Part shown: positions 1-9,373 of the stretch, one piece after another
How the letters are laid out: every line of letters begins with the position of its first letter
How positions within the stretch are numbered: the stretch's first letter is position 1
Assembly (NCBI GenBank): GCA_019894765.1
Contig: JAGXNT010000037.1
Location: forward strand, 26,769-90,768
Direction: 5' to 3'
Source: Candidatus Heimdallarchaeota archaeon
Lineage (GTDB): Archaea > Asgardarchaeota > Heimdallarchaeia > JABLTI01
Length of the DNA: 64,000 nucleotides
Position numbers and translations under genes: made by a program
The notes under the pieces: model-generated
The model's database searches: none
Seen by the model: only the letters and a program-made list of their open reading frames with translations
What the model was told of the DNA's origin: nothing

Positions 1-3000
1 GAAATTGCAACAAAATATACAGACCAATGTATAAAGTCTGGAGATATTATTAATGCTCGAGAGCTTTGGAAAGCTGCGTGTGAATTTAATGAAATTCTTG
101 CGCGATCACTAATCAAACGCGATATTAATGCAGTTGTTGAAACTATTGAAGAACACATTAGTAATGTGCGAAAATTCGATACTGAAGAACTTAATGAAGT
201 GACAATGGAGTCTGCAAGAGGAAGCGGAAAAGTTCTTGCAGAAGCAGGAGAAAATGAGCGTGCCGCAAAAGTACTGGTAGGATTTGCCACGGACTTTCTA
301 AGGAAAAATATAACAGAATACGCTGATCCATTGTTTGAACAAGGAGCAGAGGAATTCATTAAAGCAAATCAGCCTGAAGAAGCAGCTAGAGTACTATCTG
401 CTCTTAGTCGTTATCACTCTGAGAACGGCAATGATGACAAAGCAATTCATTACTATTTATTAGCATCTGTTGACAGTGATATGAAAGTTGAAACGAGTAT
501 TTTCCACTCAGTTGCAGAACATTGTTTTGAAACATATTCCAATCAGATAGAGGCAGGGGCTATTGAAATCGCGGAAAAAGGATTTGAAACAACTATTAGA
601 ATTGAGCTTGCTGTAAGCAAAGAAGCAGCTGCAAATCGTGCTAGTTCAATTGCAAAGTTATTTGTAGACAAAAATGAATTTGTTTTATCAATTAAATATT
701 ATCAACAAGCAATCAATTATTATTTGGAATCATCTCCTAAATCCGCAATTGCTTTAGGGGCAGAAATAATTGAACGAGGAAGAGAGATTTTTCAGAAAAA
801 ACTTTTCGAAGAATCAAATAATTTCATAATTTTAGGTCTTGAAGCACTAAACAAAGCCGATCAGAAAATACAAGCAGCTCAAACAGCTAGGATTGAAGGA
901 GAACGATTTTTAGACAGTAGTGTTCCTCATCTTGGAATTGATTTGTTAAATAAAGCAGTTGCATTTTATCTAGAGTTAAATGATAAGAGCTCTGCAGCTG
1001 AACTTCATGTTACATTAAGCAAGCATTTCATTTCTGCAAATGACCTTGAACACGGTTTACGAGAAATGAAAGTAGCAGGAGATATTCTCTTAACACTTAA
1101 GAAACCTAATGAATTAAAGAAAATAATCAATATCATAACAGATATTTCTATTGAAATTGCTATTGGAAAGATTACTTCAACAAAAGAAGGCGAAGATGAT
1201 CGTGAAAAGATAAGTCAATCATTCTTTGCAGTAGGAGAAGATTTTTCAAGACAAATTGGTGATTTAGAATTTAATAGTGAAGTAAAATACAGAGAATGGA
1301 CTACTTATTCTAAAGAACACCTTCATAATGCTGCACATGAAAGTCTAAAGAAAACCTTTGAAGCATATATCGATCTCAAGAACAATAAACGTATAAGTGA
1401 ACTTGCTACAGAAGTGACTAATTTCTCCACAGATCTAATATCAAAAGAGGATCTTGTAGGAGCAACAAAATATCTGAATTTGTCAATTAGCATTTTACAA
1501 AAAATCAACAAGTATGAAGAAGCTGCTGCTATCTGTATTCGAACTTGCGAAGAATTTCTAAAACTGGAAAACAATGAAGTGGCTGTGTCTTGGGGAATAC
1601 GTGGGGCTGAAATTCTAACTGAAGTTCAAATTGTTGATGAAGCAATCCAATTTCTAGAAGAACTTGTAAATGTATTAATGGCTAGAAACAGCATCGAAAA
1701 TGCGATACTTTGTTATGGAAAAATTGCAAAAATCCTCGAATTGAATGGTCGAATGAAAGAAGTTGAGGAAACAGCTCTTAAGGTGATGGCTTTTGGAACA
1801 GCCAATATGAAAAACAATAATCCCGAAGCTGGTTTGCGCTTGTGGGAAGTGGCGTTAACAATTGGAGCAATTGTCGGGGAGGAATTCACCGGTAGACTAT
1901 GCATTATTGAAGGGCAAACTTTCTATGAAATTAAGAATTATGAGAAATCAATTGATCTCTTCAAAGAGAGTTTTGGTCATTTTAACCGAACTGGAAAACC
2001 TAATCGTTTAATTAACCTTGGTAATGCTATTTTTGATATAGCTTATGATTTACAGAAGAACATGGATTTTGATACTTCCTTTAGATATCTACCTATTGCA
2101 TTTGAAGCATTGATAGCTGGAAATGAGTTAATGCTAGCAACAGATAAGATGTTCGGGAACGCTAAAAACTTCATTGAAATTGGAAAGGACAAAGAAGGAT
2201 ATCATATCATTAACACTTCTATCGACACTTTGTTCTCTAAAGGAGACATTACAAGTGGTGTTGAGCGTTGTTTTGTAGGTGCAGCATTACTAATTTCTTA
2301 CGGAAAGAATGTTGAAGGAAGCAGATTAATCGATAAAGGAATGGAGAAAACTATTCAGATAACTGATGAAGCAGCAACTAAACATCTTGCTACCGTTTGT
2401 AGAAATCAAGGAATTATCCTACGAGATGAAGGTAAACTAGAAGCTTCTCATATTATGTTTGCTTCAGGCATCGGAATTTTGCGAACAATAAATGATTTAG
2501 TTGGAATAGGGCAAATTAGCATTGATCTTGGAGAGACTCTCATTAAACGAAATGAAATGAATGCTGCGGTTGAAGCTTTTAGAAATGGAATTCAATTACT
2601 TGCTCGTGGTGGTCTGGGGAAAGAAGCAAGTGATATCACTAATAACTTAATCACTGAAGGAAGAAAGCAAATCGATAATTCTAACATTATAGTTGGAGTC
2701 CCACTTGTGGAACTTTCCGGTGAACTCTTTATTTCTTTAGGTCAACCAGAACGAATCATGGTAATCTCTGAAATATTCATTAATCTTGGTGGAAAAATGC
2801 TTAATGAAAGAAACAACGATTTTGCAGCACTTTACTTCTCCAAAGCAATGGAATTAGCTTCACAAGCAGGACTTAATGATTATCTACCAAAAGTTGGGAA
2901 CCGATGTATTGATTTCGGTCTAAAACTAGTGAAAGAAGGAGACCCATTATTAGGCATTCAATTTATGAATGCAGGTGCAGATTTAATTTCCGAATTTGAG

Positions 3001-5331
3001 AAGAAACCAGAGAAAGCAAGTCGAGCTACTTCAAATTACCTTGAAGCTATATCTCAAGTACTCAGTCCTGCATATGAGAAAATCTTTGAGAATGAAGAAG
3101 ATAGAATGGTTTTAATTGGTCAATTTGTTGATTCCACCAGCAAATTCTTCTCTCAAATTCAAGCAGCAAAAGATTTGGAACAACTCACCAAATTACTCCT
3201 TGATTATGGAAAGAAATTACTGAGAACAAAAGATCCTCAAATGGTTCGACGAATATTCGAACCTGCTTTAAGAGCAGCAGATAGTGCAAACAATACAAAA
3301 TTACAAATTGAAATTGGAAACGCATACTTATCCCATGTAAGTTATTTGATAGAGAAAAAACAATACAAGTATCTTGAAACAACCGTCAATCAAGCATTGA
3401 ACATTTATATTGAAGTTAATGAGTTAAAAGAGATTAGGAAATTTATGGGGATAATGACTCATACTGGTCGAGAGTTAAGTTTAGATCCCACAACACATAC
3501 TTATGGAATTAAAATACTGACTATGTTATCTGATTTAGCAACCTCACTAACTCATCAAGAACTGTATCCTGTAACCATCATCCCACTTATCCATTTGAAT
3601 CAGCAAGCATTAGAACAAGAGAATTATGAACTTCTAATTTTTGCTAGACAAAACATAATTCGACTCCTGCAATCCATTTTGAATGCTAACTATTCATTAG
3701 CTATTCTTGGCAATATTAGTTTATCAAATATGATTTATGAATGGTTTAAGTCTGCAGATGAAATGATTGCTAAATCAATTTTATTTGATCAATCTATCAA
3801 AATCATCGATCAATCTTTACAACTTGCGGTAATAACTCAAGAAGTAGAGCTTGGCATGGCTGTAATTGATAAGACATATGAATTAATTGAAACCGTATTT
3901 AAACGCAAAGTAAAAGGTATTGATGTTCTCTATGAAATTCTAGCAATTGCTCTTGTAGGTCTTGGTCAAAGATCGAGAGTTGTTGAACTAGGAACTAAGT
4001 GTTTGGAATATGGGAAGGAAGCTGCTGAAAGAAAACGGTTAATGGAATCCATTAGTCTACTTAAAACTGCAGGAAGAGTATTTGCCTTATTAGATGATGA
4101 GAGATTAATTGCTGATACAGCTATTGCATCTGCAACAATTGGTGATCTTCGTCTTAGAGATAAGAACTTCAAAGAAGGACTCTATTATTATTCTGCAGCA
4201 CTTGAAAACTATGAGCTATCTCGTGATGAGAAAAGTATCCAGTTAATAGCTAAAACAATACAAGATTTGCATAGAACAGCTCCAAGAGAAGATGGTTACC
4301 TATCTTTTGAGATTCCTGGAATGGTATTTGCAAATCGAGATAATGTCAAAGATGCAGAAGCAATTGCAAGAAGTGCAATTGACCTAGTTGACAAGATGAT
4401 TAAATCAGGAAAGAAAGATGTTATTTATGATTCTATTCCTTACATATTCGCTGCATCAAAAATCTATGACAGAACAGGCAATTTCATAGAAGAAACCAAA
4501 GTTTATGATACTCACATGTTTCAATACATTTCAGCAACAAACGATGCGAAAATCGTTGAGCTCTTCCTTGATATGTTAATTCGTTCAATTACTAAGAAAT
4601 TACGAATTTGGGACTTTAATGCTATCCAACAATTATTTGACAAAATAAAAGATCAAAAGATTTTGAAGAATAAAAGATATCAAGCCATAACAAGTTCTAT
4701 TGATGAATTACTAAGAGGTCATATTACAGAAGCATTAGATTTGGCTCGCGAAGTAAATGTGTTATTTGAGCGATGTGTTCAGGAATACTTTGAAATTTAC
4801 AAAGAACAAATCAAAGAAGACATCAGAGAAACTGGAAAATTAAGTATTCATGATTACATGCGAGATCAACCCATTTCAGATCTAGTTAATGTATTAATTC
4901 AAGATCTCTATGGTAGAAAAGAAATCGAAGGCAAGTATTTCCCAATCGGTCTTTTTGTTTCAGGTAAGCAATTAGAAGGAACAATCAATACCTTAGATAA
5001 GGAGTTAGCAGACAAAGGAAAAGCAGTAATCACAGAAGTTGCTCAGAACACAGCATTAACTTTAGATGAAGCCATGAGTGTTATCCTGATAGAATATCTT
5101 CCACAGAAATTCCAAGCAGCTCTTAATGAGGATTATTCTATAATCTATTCCTATCTACAGCTTAGAAATGAAGTCAAAGATCTTGCGCTCGGATTCCAAG
5201 AAATTGGAAATATTGACATAAACAAAATTTCACAACAACTAAAATTCCCACCTGAGACAATTCAAAGAGAAATTGAATATCTCATTCTCGAAGGGAAAAT
5301 CAATCCTCGGTTAGTCGGTCGTACTACCTAA
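1..5331 (+). CDS. Giant TPR-repeat protein with C-terminal winged-helix units (5' end outside window)
   Basis: The frame is open from base 1 to the TAA at 5329-5331, so the real start lies upstream of the window; the first usable internal start is GTG at 166. About 1,776 residues are visible. Nearly all of it is tandem helical hairpins of TPR type (repeated A..Y..A and F..AI patterns), with no catalytic motif, signal peptide or membrane segment. Roughly the last 140 residues differ: they read as two small winged-helix-like units, the last one ending in a helix-helix-wing layout (IDINKISQQL, then IEYLILEGKI). A TPR solenoid closed by a winged helix is also the plan of PCI-domain scaffold proteins; I see resemblance of layout only. 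The probable role is a cytosolic scaffold for protein complexes. Partner unknown. Confidence 0.8.
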   Translation, partial: EIATKYTDQCIKSGDIINARELWKAACEFNEILARSLIKRDINAVVETIEEHISNVRKFDTEELNEVTMESARGSGKVLAEAGENERAAKVLVGFATDFLRKNITEYADPLFEQGAEEFIKANQPEEAARVLSALSRYHSENGNDDKAIHYYLLASVDSDMKVETSIFHSVAEHCFETYSNQIEAGAIEIAEKGFETTIRIELAVSKEAAANRASSIAKLFVDKNEFVLSIKYYQQAINYYLESSPKSAIALGAEIIERGREIFQKKLFEESNNFIILGLEALNKADQKIQAAQTARIEGERFLDSSVPHLGIDLLNKAVAFYLELNDKSSAAELHVTLSKHFISANDLEHGLREMKVAGDILLTLKKPNELKKIINIITDISIEIAIGKITSTKEGEDDREKISQSFFAVGEDFSRQIGDLEFNSEVKYREWTTYSKEHLHNAAHESLKKTFEAYIDLKNNKRISELATEVTNFSTDLISKEDLVGATKYLNLSISILQKINKYEEAAAICIRTCEEFLKLENNEVAVSWGIRGAEILTEVQIVDEAIQFLEELVNVLMARNSIENAILCYGKIAKILELNGRMKEVEETALKVMAFGTANMKNNNPEAGLRLWEVALTIGAIVGEEFTGRLCIIEGQTFYEIKNYEKSIDLFKESFGHFNRTGKPNRLINLGNAIFDIAYDLQKNMDFDTSFRYLPIAFEALIAGNELMLATDKMFGNAKNFIEIGKDKEGYHIINTSIDTLFSKGDITSGVERCFVGAALLISYGKNVEGSRLIDKGMEKTIQITDEAATKHLATVCRNQGIILRDEGKLEASHIMFASGIGILRTINDLVGIGQISIDLGETLIKRNEMNAAVEAFRNGIQLLARGGLGKEASDITNNLITEGRKQIDNSNIIVGVPLVELSGELFISLGQPERIMVISEIFINLGGKMLNERNNDFAALYFSKAMELASQAGLNDYLPKVGNRCIDFGLKLVKEGDPLLGIQFMNAGADLISEFEKKPEKASRATSNYLEAISQVLSPAYEKIFENEEDRMVLIGQFVDSTSKFFSQIQAAKDLEQLTKLLLDYGKKLLRTKDPQMVRRIFEPALRAADSANNTKLQIEIGNAYLSHVSYLIEKKQYKYLETTVNQALNIYIEVNELKEIRKFMGIMTHTGRELSLDPTTHTYGIKILTMLSDLATSLTHQELYPVTIIPLIHLNQQALEQENYELLIFARQNIIRLLQSILNANYSLAILGNISLSNMIYEWFKSADEMIAKSILFDQSIKIIDQSLQLAVITQEVELGMAVIDKTYELIETVFKRKVKGIDVLYEILAIALVGLGQRSRVVELGTKCLEYGKEAAERKRLMESISLLKTAGRVFALLDDERLIADTAIASATIGDLRLRDKNFKEGLYYYSAALENYELSRDEKSIQLIAKTIQDLHRTAPREDGYLSFEIPGMVFANRDNVKDAEAIARSAIDLVDKMIKSGKKDVIYDSIPYIFAASKIYDRTGNFIEETKVYDTHMFQYISATNDAKIVELFLDMLIRSITKKLRIWDFNAIQQLFDKIKDQKILKNKRYQAITSSIDELLRGHITEALDLAREVNVLFERCVQEYFEIYKEQIKEDIRETGKLSIHDYMRDQPISDLVNVLIQDLYGRKEIEGKYFPIGLFVSGKQLEGTINTLDKELADKGKAVITEVAQNTALTLDEAMSVILIEYLPQKFQAALNEDYSIIYSYLQLRNEVKDLALGFQEIGNIDINKISQQLKFPPETIQREIEYLILEGKINPRLVGRTT

Positions 5332-5344
5332 GGTTGGGAATTTT

Positions 5345-6424
5345 CTATTCTTTTTTCGCCCCTTCAAAATCTATCTTACAAATAGTTGCTTTGCCACCAG
5401 CGTTATTTATAGCAGCAGCAACTTCTTCCTCTTTTCCTGGAGCTAATGCAATTATACAGCCACCTAAACCAGCTCCTGTGAGTTTTGCTCCGAGAGCCCC
5501 TGATTTTAGAGAAATGTCCACTAAGTTATCAAGTTCCGGTATTGAGACTCCTAAATAGTCTCTAAGCATTGTTTGTTGTTTCGTTAGTAATGTGCCCAGA
5601 CATTTAATATCTTGATTTTCTGATTTTGATAGTTCTTTGCTTGATCTTTCTGTAATATTTCTGATAGTAATTACTCCAAGCAATCTTCTATATTCTTCTT
5701 CAGTAATAATATCCCGAAATTCGGTGAGAGTATTTGAAGCCAAAGTCTTCAAATTGAAGTCACCTTGCTCTTTGATTTTCTCAAAACCATTTATTATTTG
5801 ACTCTTCAAAAGTGTTAATGGTTCATTTGCTGATCGTCTAACACAACTATCACCGATAACCAAACCATCTAATTTTGTTGTAAAACGTTGTATTTTGTGT
5901 GGTGGCCCATCACAATCCAAGGAAAATATCCCACCTAAGGATGATGAATATTGATCCATTATCCCGCAATTAACTCCCAAGATTTTATTTTCTGCAATAA
6001 AGCATAGATTTGCAATTTCAGTTCTACTTAATTCTAAATTTAGTTGATCATTCAGAGCCGTTAGCCAAGACACTAGAATCGCTGCTGAAGAAGAAAGACC
6101 TGAACCTATAGGTACTTGACTTGAGACAGTCACATTGAATCCGGGAATTTTCTTTACTAGACCCTCCTTGTATAAAACCAAAATGATTGCTCGAAAATAA
6201 TCAAATTCATTCTTTGCTAATGTAATACTATTATTAACTTCAAAAACATCAGTTTTCTTCAAGTCTTGCGACTCGATATTTATTTCATTTAAGTTATTTC
6301 TTTCCACAGAAATAGTTGTACGCAAATCAATTGCAGCAGGTATAACCGTTAATTTAAGATAATCTTGATGTTCACCATAAAGACACACCCTTCCAGGAGC
6401 TGAATAAGATATTTTTTTAGTCAA
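5345..6424 (-). CDS. GHMP-family sugar kinase, galactokinase-like
   Basis: The protein has 359 residues. It opens with the galactokinase signature APGRVCLYGEHQDY (residues 9-22), has the GHMP phosphate-binding loop PIGSGLSSSAA (105-115), the galactokinase-type GIMDQ with candidate catalytic Asp157, and the third GHMP motif LTGAGLGGC near the C-terminus. The family transfers the ATP gamma-phosphate to a small hydroxyl-bearing substrate. GIMDQ and the GEH.DY signature favour galactokinase or a related sugar-1-kinase over mevalonate kinase, but the substrate cannot be fixed: the usual GR.NLIGEH.DY is altered to GRVCLYGEH. The gene converges on the giant TPR gene, with 13 nt between the stops. 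No other sugar-catabolism genes are nearby. Confidence 0.8.
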   Translation of the reverse strand: MTKKISYSAPGRVCLYGEHQDYLKLTVIPAAIDLRTTISVERNNLNEINIESQDLKKTDVFEVNNSITLAKNEFDYFRAIILVLYKEGLVKKIPGFNVTVSSQVPIGSGLSSSAAILVSWLTALNDQLNLELSRTEIANLCFIAENKILGVNCGIMDQYSSSLGGIFSLDCDGPPHKIQRFTTKLDGLVIGDSCVRRSANEPLTLLKSQIINGFEKIKEQGDFNLKTLASNTLTEFRDIITEEEYRRLLGVITIRNITERSSKELSKSENQDIKCLGTLLTKQQTMLRDYLGVSIPELDNLVDISLKSGALGAKLTGAGLGGCIIALAPGKEEEVAAAINNAGGKATICKIDFEGAKKE

Positions 6425-6616
6425 TTTTTTATCAACTCTGTTTATGGTTTCTGTTTATTCTAAATTCAGAAATTATCTACAGTATAAACATTTCACCTTT
6501 TGCTATAACGGAGAAACTTATTTAGCTAATACTCTTTATGAAACTATACTTTAAAGAATTGTTGATTAATAAAAGCATATTTTTTATGTGATTATTGATC
6601 AGGAGAAGAGTTAGCA

Positions 6617-7036
6617 ATGATTGAAAATGCTATAATTTTTTCAAAAGAAGCGAACGAAGCAATCATTACTTCTACTTTTGGTGAAGTTAATCCTGATTCG
6701 GAAGATTTCAGTAATTCGCTTACAAAAATACGGGAAATAGCGATTAAATTAGAAAAAGGTGTCTTCAACCTTGATCTAACTTCTGGCTTAACAGCAATTA
6801 TCTTTGCTATTCAAGACATTTCTGTAGTTTTAGTTTTTAGTGAATCCTTAGATAAACGAGCAATTAAAGAATGGGAAGATGTTGCAAAAGAAATAGCCAA
6901 TGGAATTAACAAAATTTATGACCCTATGAATGTAGACAAAGACTATTCTGAGTACAAGAAAACTTTGGATGAGATAGTTGATTGGTATCTTAAGGAAGAA
7001 TCACCTATTGATAAAATGAAGGACGCTCTTTGGTGA
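6617..7036 (+). CDS. Small longin/roadblock-like protein, first gene of a membrane-protein operon
   Basis: This 139-residue soluble protein belongs to no family I recognise with certainty. The predicted order is strand-strand-helix, then strands (FNLDLTSGLTAIIF, ISVVLVFSES), then a long amphipathic helix (IKEWEDVAKEIANGINKIYD). That order resembles the longin/roadblock profilin-like folds that Asgards carry in many small proteins that bind GTPases or membranes. The ATG start has an AGGAG site upstream. The stop lies 19 nt before the ATG of the next gene, so it heads an operon with two seven-helix membrane proteins and may be their cytosolic partner. Fold and role are inference. Confidence 0.55.
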   Translation: MIENAIIFSKEANEAIITSTFGEVNPDSEDFSNSLTKIREIAIKLEKGVFNLDLTSGLTAIIFAIQDISVVLVFSESLDKRAIKEWEDVAKEIANGINKIYDPMNVDKDYSEYKKTLDEIVDWYLKEESPIDKMKDALW

Positions 7037-7039
7037 TTT

Positions 7040-7044
7040 GGAGG
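7040..7044 (+). promoter_or_regulatory. Ribosome-binding site GGAGG that sets the start at 7056
   Basis: GGAGG ends 11 nt before ATG 7056. The longer frame would start at TTG 7038, inside this site. Starting at 7056 gives 259 residues, the same length as the downstream paralogue, which supports the choice. Confidence 0.7.
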
Positions 7045-7055
7045 AACTGATTCAA

Positions 7056-7835
7056 ATGGCAGATTTACCTAGTGATGTAAGTTTAGGAGCTTTAATAACA
7101 GTTGGTTTAGTTGCTCTAGCAGTCACAATTGTTGTAATTTTCTTGTATATCAGATATTTCGAACGAAGAAGACTTGCTGCAATTACACTTGCTGTGACAT
7201 TCACTTTCTGGGATTTAGGGGCAATTTCAGTTTTTGTTGGATCCCTAATTCATTATTTGAAACAACCAATATTAGAAGGAAGTCTCCAATATGTGAGGTA
7301 TGGTTTCAATATTGGATACGCTTTATCAGCAATAAGTAATATTTTCCTAGTTATCTTTGTTTCCCAGATTTTCGCACAATCATCAGTTTTTCGAAAAACA
7401 TACAAATTTATTCCATTAATTAATGCAATCTTTAACGGAGTAACTGTTGGTCTTATTATCGATACTATTATAGCTGATCCAAAAAATCCGGCTTATCCTC
7501 TTACACAAACAATTTACCACTTAGTTATGACATTTATTGCATTTCTATTGCTATTATTCTTTAGTATTGGAGCAAGAGGAAGAGTACAATTGCGTTGGGA
7601 GAAAGCAGGATTTAGTTTTATCATTGGTTCAGCGTTAGCTGGAATAATGATTTACTTAATGCTTGCATTAGATCGTGTTGTAACACTCTTAGTGCCAGGT
7701 TTCGAAGATGGATATACACCATTTCTTTATATTGGATGGACATTCGCCATTTTGATGTGTACTCTGGCATATGCTGGTTATGTAATGCCAACGTTTCTAC
7801 GCAGATTGTTTAAGGAGGAAAAAAACCTTGGATAA
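7056..7835 (+). CDS. Seven-helix membrane protein, paralogue 1
   Basis: The product has 259 residues with about seven hydrophobic helices (first near residues 8-32, after a short N-terminus). A basic loop follows helix 1 (YIRYFERRR). Shared landmarks with the next gene are TFTFWD in helix 2, ALSNIF-type SNIFL in helix 3, LRWEKAGF before helix 6, and a final GWTFAI..CTLAYAGY..P segment. I do not recognise a named family; a seven-helix receptor or sensor-like membrane protein is possible from topology alone. The start is ATG 7056, chosen from the GGAGG site. It overlaps the following gene by 8 nt, so the two are probably translationally coupled and made in equal amounts. Confidence 0.75.
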   Translation: MADLPSDVSLGALITVGLVALAVTIVVIFLYIRYFERRRLAAITLAVTFTFWDLGAISVFVGSLIHYLKQPILEGSLQYVRYGFNIGYALSAISNIFLVIFVSQIFAQSSVFRKTYKFIPLINAIFNGVTVGLIIDTIIADPKNPAYPLTQTIYHLVMTFIAFLLLLFFSIGARGRVQLRWEKAGFSFIIGSALAGIMIYLMLALDRVVTLLVPGFEDGYTPFLYIGWTFAILMCTLAYAGYVMPTFLRRLFKEEKNLG

Positions 7836-8607
7836 ATTACTTGTAGCGGTAGTTATAGAAGGGATTGTTCTCGCTTTCGTTATGTTCGTTGTAACAATGC
7901 TTTATATTCGGTACTTCAAAAGAAGAAGAAGAACAGCACTTGCTTTAGCTGTAGCATTTACATTTTGGGATATTGCTATCATCTTTTTGTTTGTCTTTAG
8001 ATTGTTAGAGTATCTTGTAGTGAATGGATTAATATTAAATCCAAACAATAGGGAATACGGTGATATTGGTGTAATGCTAGGGTATAGTTTTTCAGCTCTA
8101 AGCAATATCTTCATTCTGATCTTTGTGTCATTGATTTTCTCTCAAGCTGCAATATTCAGACGAACTGGAATGTTGATACCGATATTTTTTGCGGCATTAA
8201 ATGGAATTACAATTGGAATACTATTAGGAGGAGGAATTAGATTATGGCCTGCTCCACAATACACAATGCTACCAACATTGTATCATTTAACTTTAACATT
8301 CATATCCTTCATAGCATTGATCGCATTTACAAGACAGCCGCTTCGACATGCTATTTTACGATGGGAAAAAGCTGGATTCAGATTTATAATTTTGTCAGGA
8401 GTATTTGGAATCCTCATCTATCTTTCATTTGCATTGGACTTCTTATTTGGGGACAATGCATTAGGAATAATTTCAGGTGGTTATACTCCATTCTTCTTCC
8501 TAGCATATGTTTTTGCCATATTCATGTGTGGCCTAGCATACATTGGTTTTACAATGCCAGATTTCGTTCGAAATCGATTCAAAGAAACAAAATTAGATGA
8601 CAATTGA
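7828..8607 (+). CDS. Seven-helix membrane protein, paralogue 2
   Basis: The product has 259 residues, a tandem paralogue of the preceding gene: same length and helix pattern, and the same landmarks (IRYFKRRRR after helix 1, FTFWD, ALSNIF, LRWEKAGFRF, Y.GFTMPDF at the end). Translation starts at TTG 7828, eight bases before the previous gene's TAA ends, with AAGGAGG about 8 nt upstream. Identity between the copies is moderate by eye, so the duplication is not recent; conservation is highest in helices 2 and 3 and in the basic loops. A heterodimer is plausible given the 8-nt overlap, but this is inference. Confidence 0.75.
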   Translation: MDKLLVAVVIEGIVLAFVMFVVTMLYIRYFKRRRRTALALAVAFTFWDIAIIFLFVFRLLEYLVVNGLILNPNNREYGDIGVMLGYSFSALSNIFILIFVSLIFSQAAIFRRTGMLIPIFFAALNGITIGILLGGGIRLWPAPQYTMLPTLYHLTLTFISFIALIAFTRQPLRHAILRWEKAGFRFIILSGVFGILIYLSFALDFLFGDNALGIISGGYTPFFFLAYVFAIFMCGLAYIGFTMPDFVRNRFKETKLDDN

Positions 8608-8640
8608 TTTCTGGAAGTAATCCAGAAATTCTTTTTTATT
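8608..8640 (+). terminator. Intrinsic-type terminator after the 7TM operon
   Basis: Perfect 7-bp stem TTTCTGG (8608-8614) / CCAGAAA (8622-8628) with a 7-nt loop, followed by TTCTTTTTTATTT. It begins at the base after the stop codon and sits in the 35-nt gap between convergent genes. Confidence 0.6.
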
Positions 8641-8642
8641 TA

Positions 8643-9224
8643 TCAAATCTTTTTCTCCAATACTTCCCTTACAACAACTTTTGGAATTTTCATTTTTTTT
8701 AACTCTTGAATAATTGCTTTTTTATCTTTATTTTTTTCCAACTGCTGTTTAAAGTATAATCTTGTAAATTCCATATACTCCCATGGATAAACAATCCATT
8801 TTGATGTTTCACTAATAAAAAAGTCTGGTTTGAATATTGAATGAGGTTTATAGTGTAGTGCAGCAGTTTTGAGTGTTTGTAAATTCTTTGATCTTAGATA
8901 TTTTACTGCGAATTCGAAACTTTTACCTGTATCTGAGACATCATCAATCAATAATACTTTTTGATTAGCTAACTCTAAGGTAATTTCTTGAGTTAGAATT
9001 GGTTCTTTATTGGTTTCATTGATTCCTTTGTAAAATCCAACGCCGATAATAGCTACATTGTAATTATCCATTATATCACTTAGAATACGCGTAACTACTA
9101 ATCCTCCTCGAGCAATTCCGATTAGTATATCAGGTTTCAAATTTGATTTTTCTATTTTCTTCACAAGCTCATTTGTTAATTGCCATATGTCATCATAGGT
9201 CAAAACAAGAATGTCTGTGTCCAA
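8643..9224 (-). CDS. Phosphoribosyltransferase, xanthine/hypoxanthine-guanine type
   Basis: The protein has 193 residues. The PRPP-binding loop is VLLIDDVSDTGKS (roughly residues 96-108), preceded by IGIARGGLVVTRILSD, the PP-binding loop of type I phosphoribosyltransferases. KWIVYPWEY in the C-terminal part matches the xanthine/guanine (Gpt-like) group, in which W and Y stack on the purine. The likely reaction is purine base plus PRPP to nucleotide plus PPi, i.e. purine salvage in the cytosol. It has a basic C-terminal tail of about 45 residues (QQLEKNKDKKAIIQELKKMK) that short Gpt proteins lack. The start is TTG at 9224. It stands alone between two convergent or divergent neighbours. Confidence 0.8.
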   Translation of the reverse strand: MDTDILVLTYDDIWQLTNELVKKIEKSNLKPDILIGIARGGLVVTRILSDIMDNYNVAIIGVGFYKGINETNKEPILTQEITLELANQKVLLIDDVSDTGKSFEFAVKYLRSKNLQTLKTAALHYKPHSIFKPDFFISETSKWIVYPWEYMEFTRLYFKQQLEKNKDKKAIIQELKKMKIPKVVVREVLEKKI

Positions 9225-9373
9225 AGTTTTCGCACCAAGATACTTTTTGAGGTATTGATTATTAATTTTCTTTTAAATCCCTACACGTTTTGTTAAGTTT
9301 TTGTCTTTTCATATAAATCTTTGATAATTATTATAAGGTATTGTAGAGGAAATTTCTTTGAGGTTAATCCTGC

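Noticed and set aside
8244..8600. A 118-codon frame inside the second 7TM gene
   Set aside because: It lies fully within a well-supported membrane protein gene in another frame and has no independent start signal.
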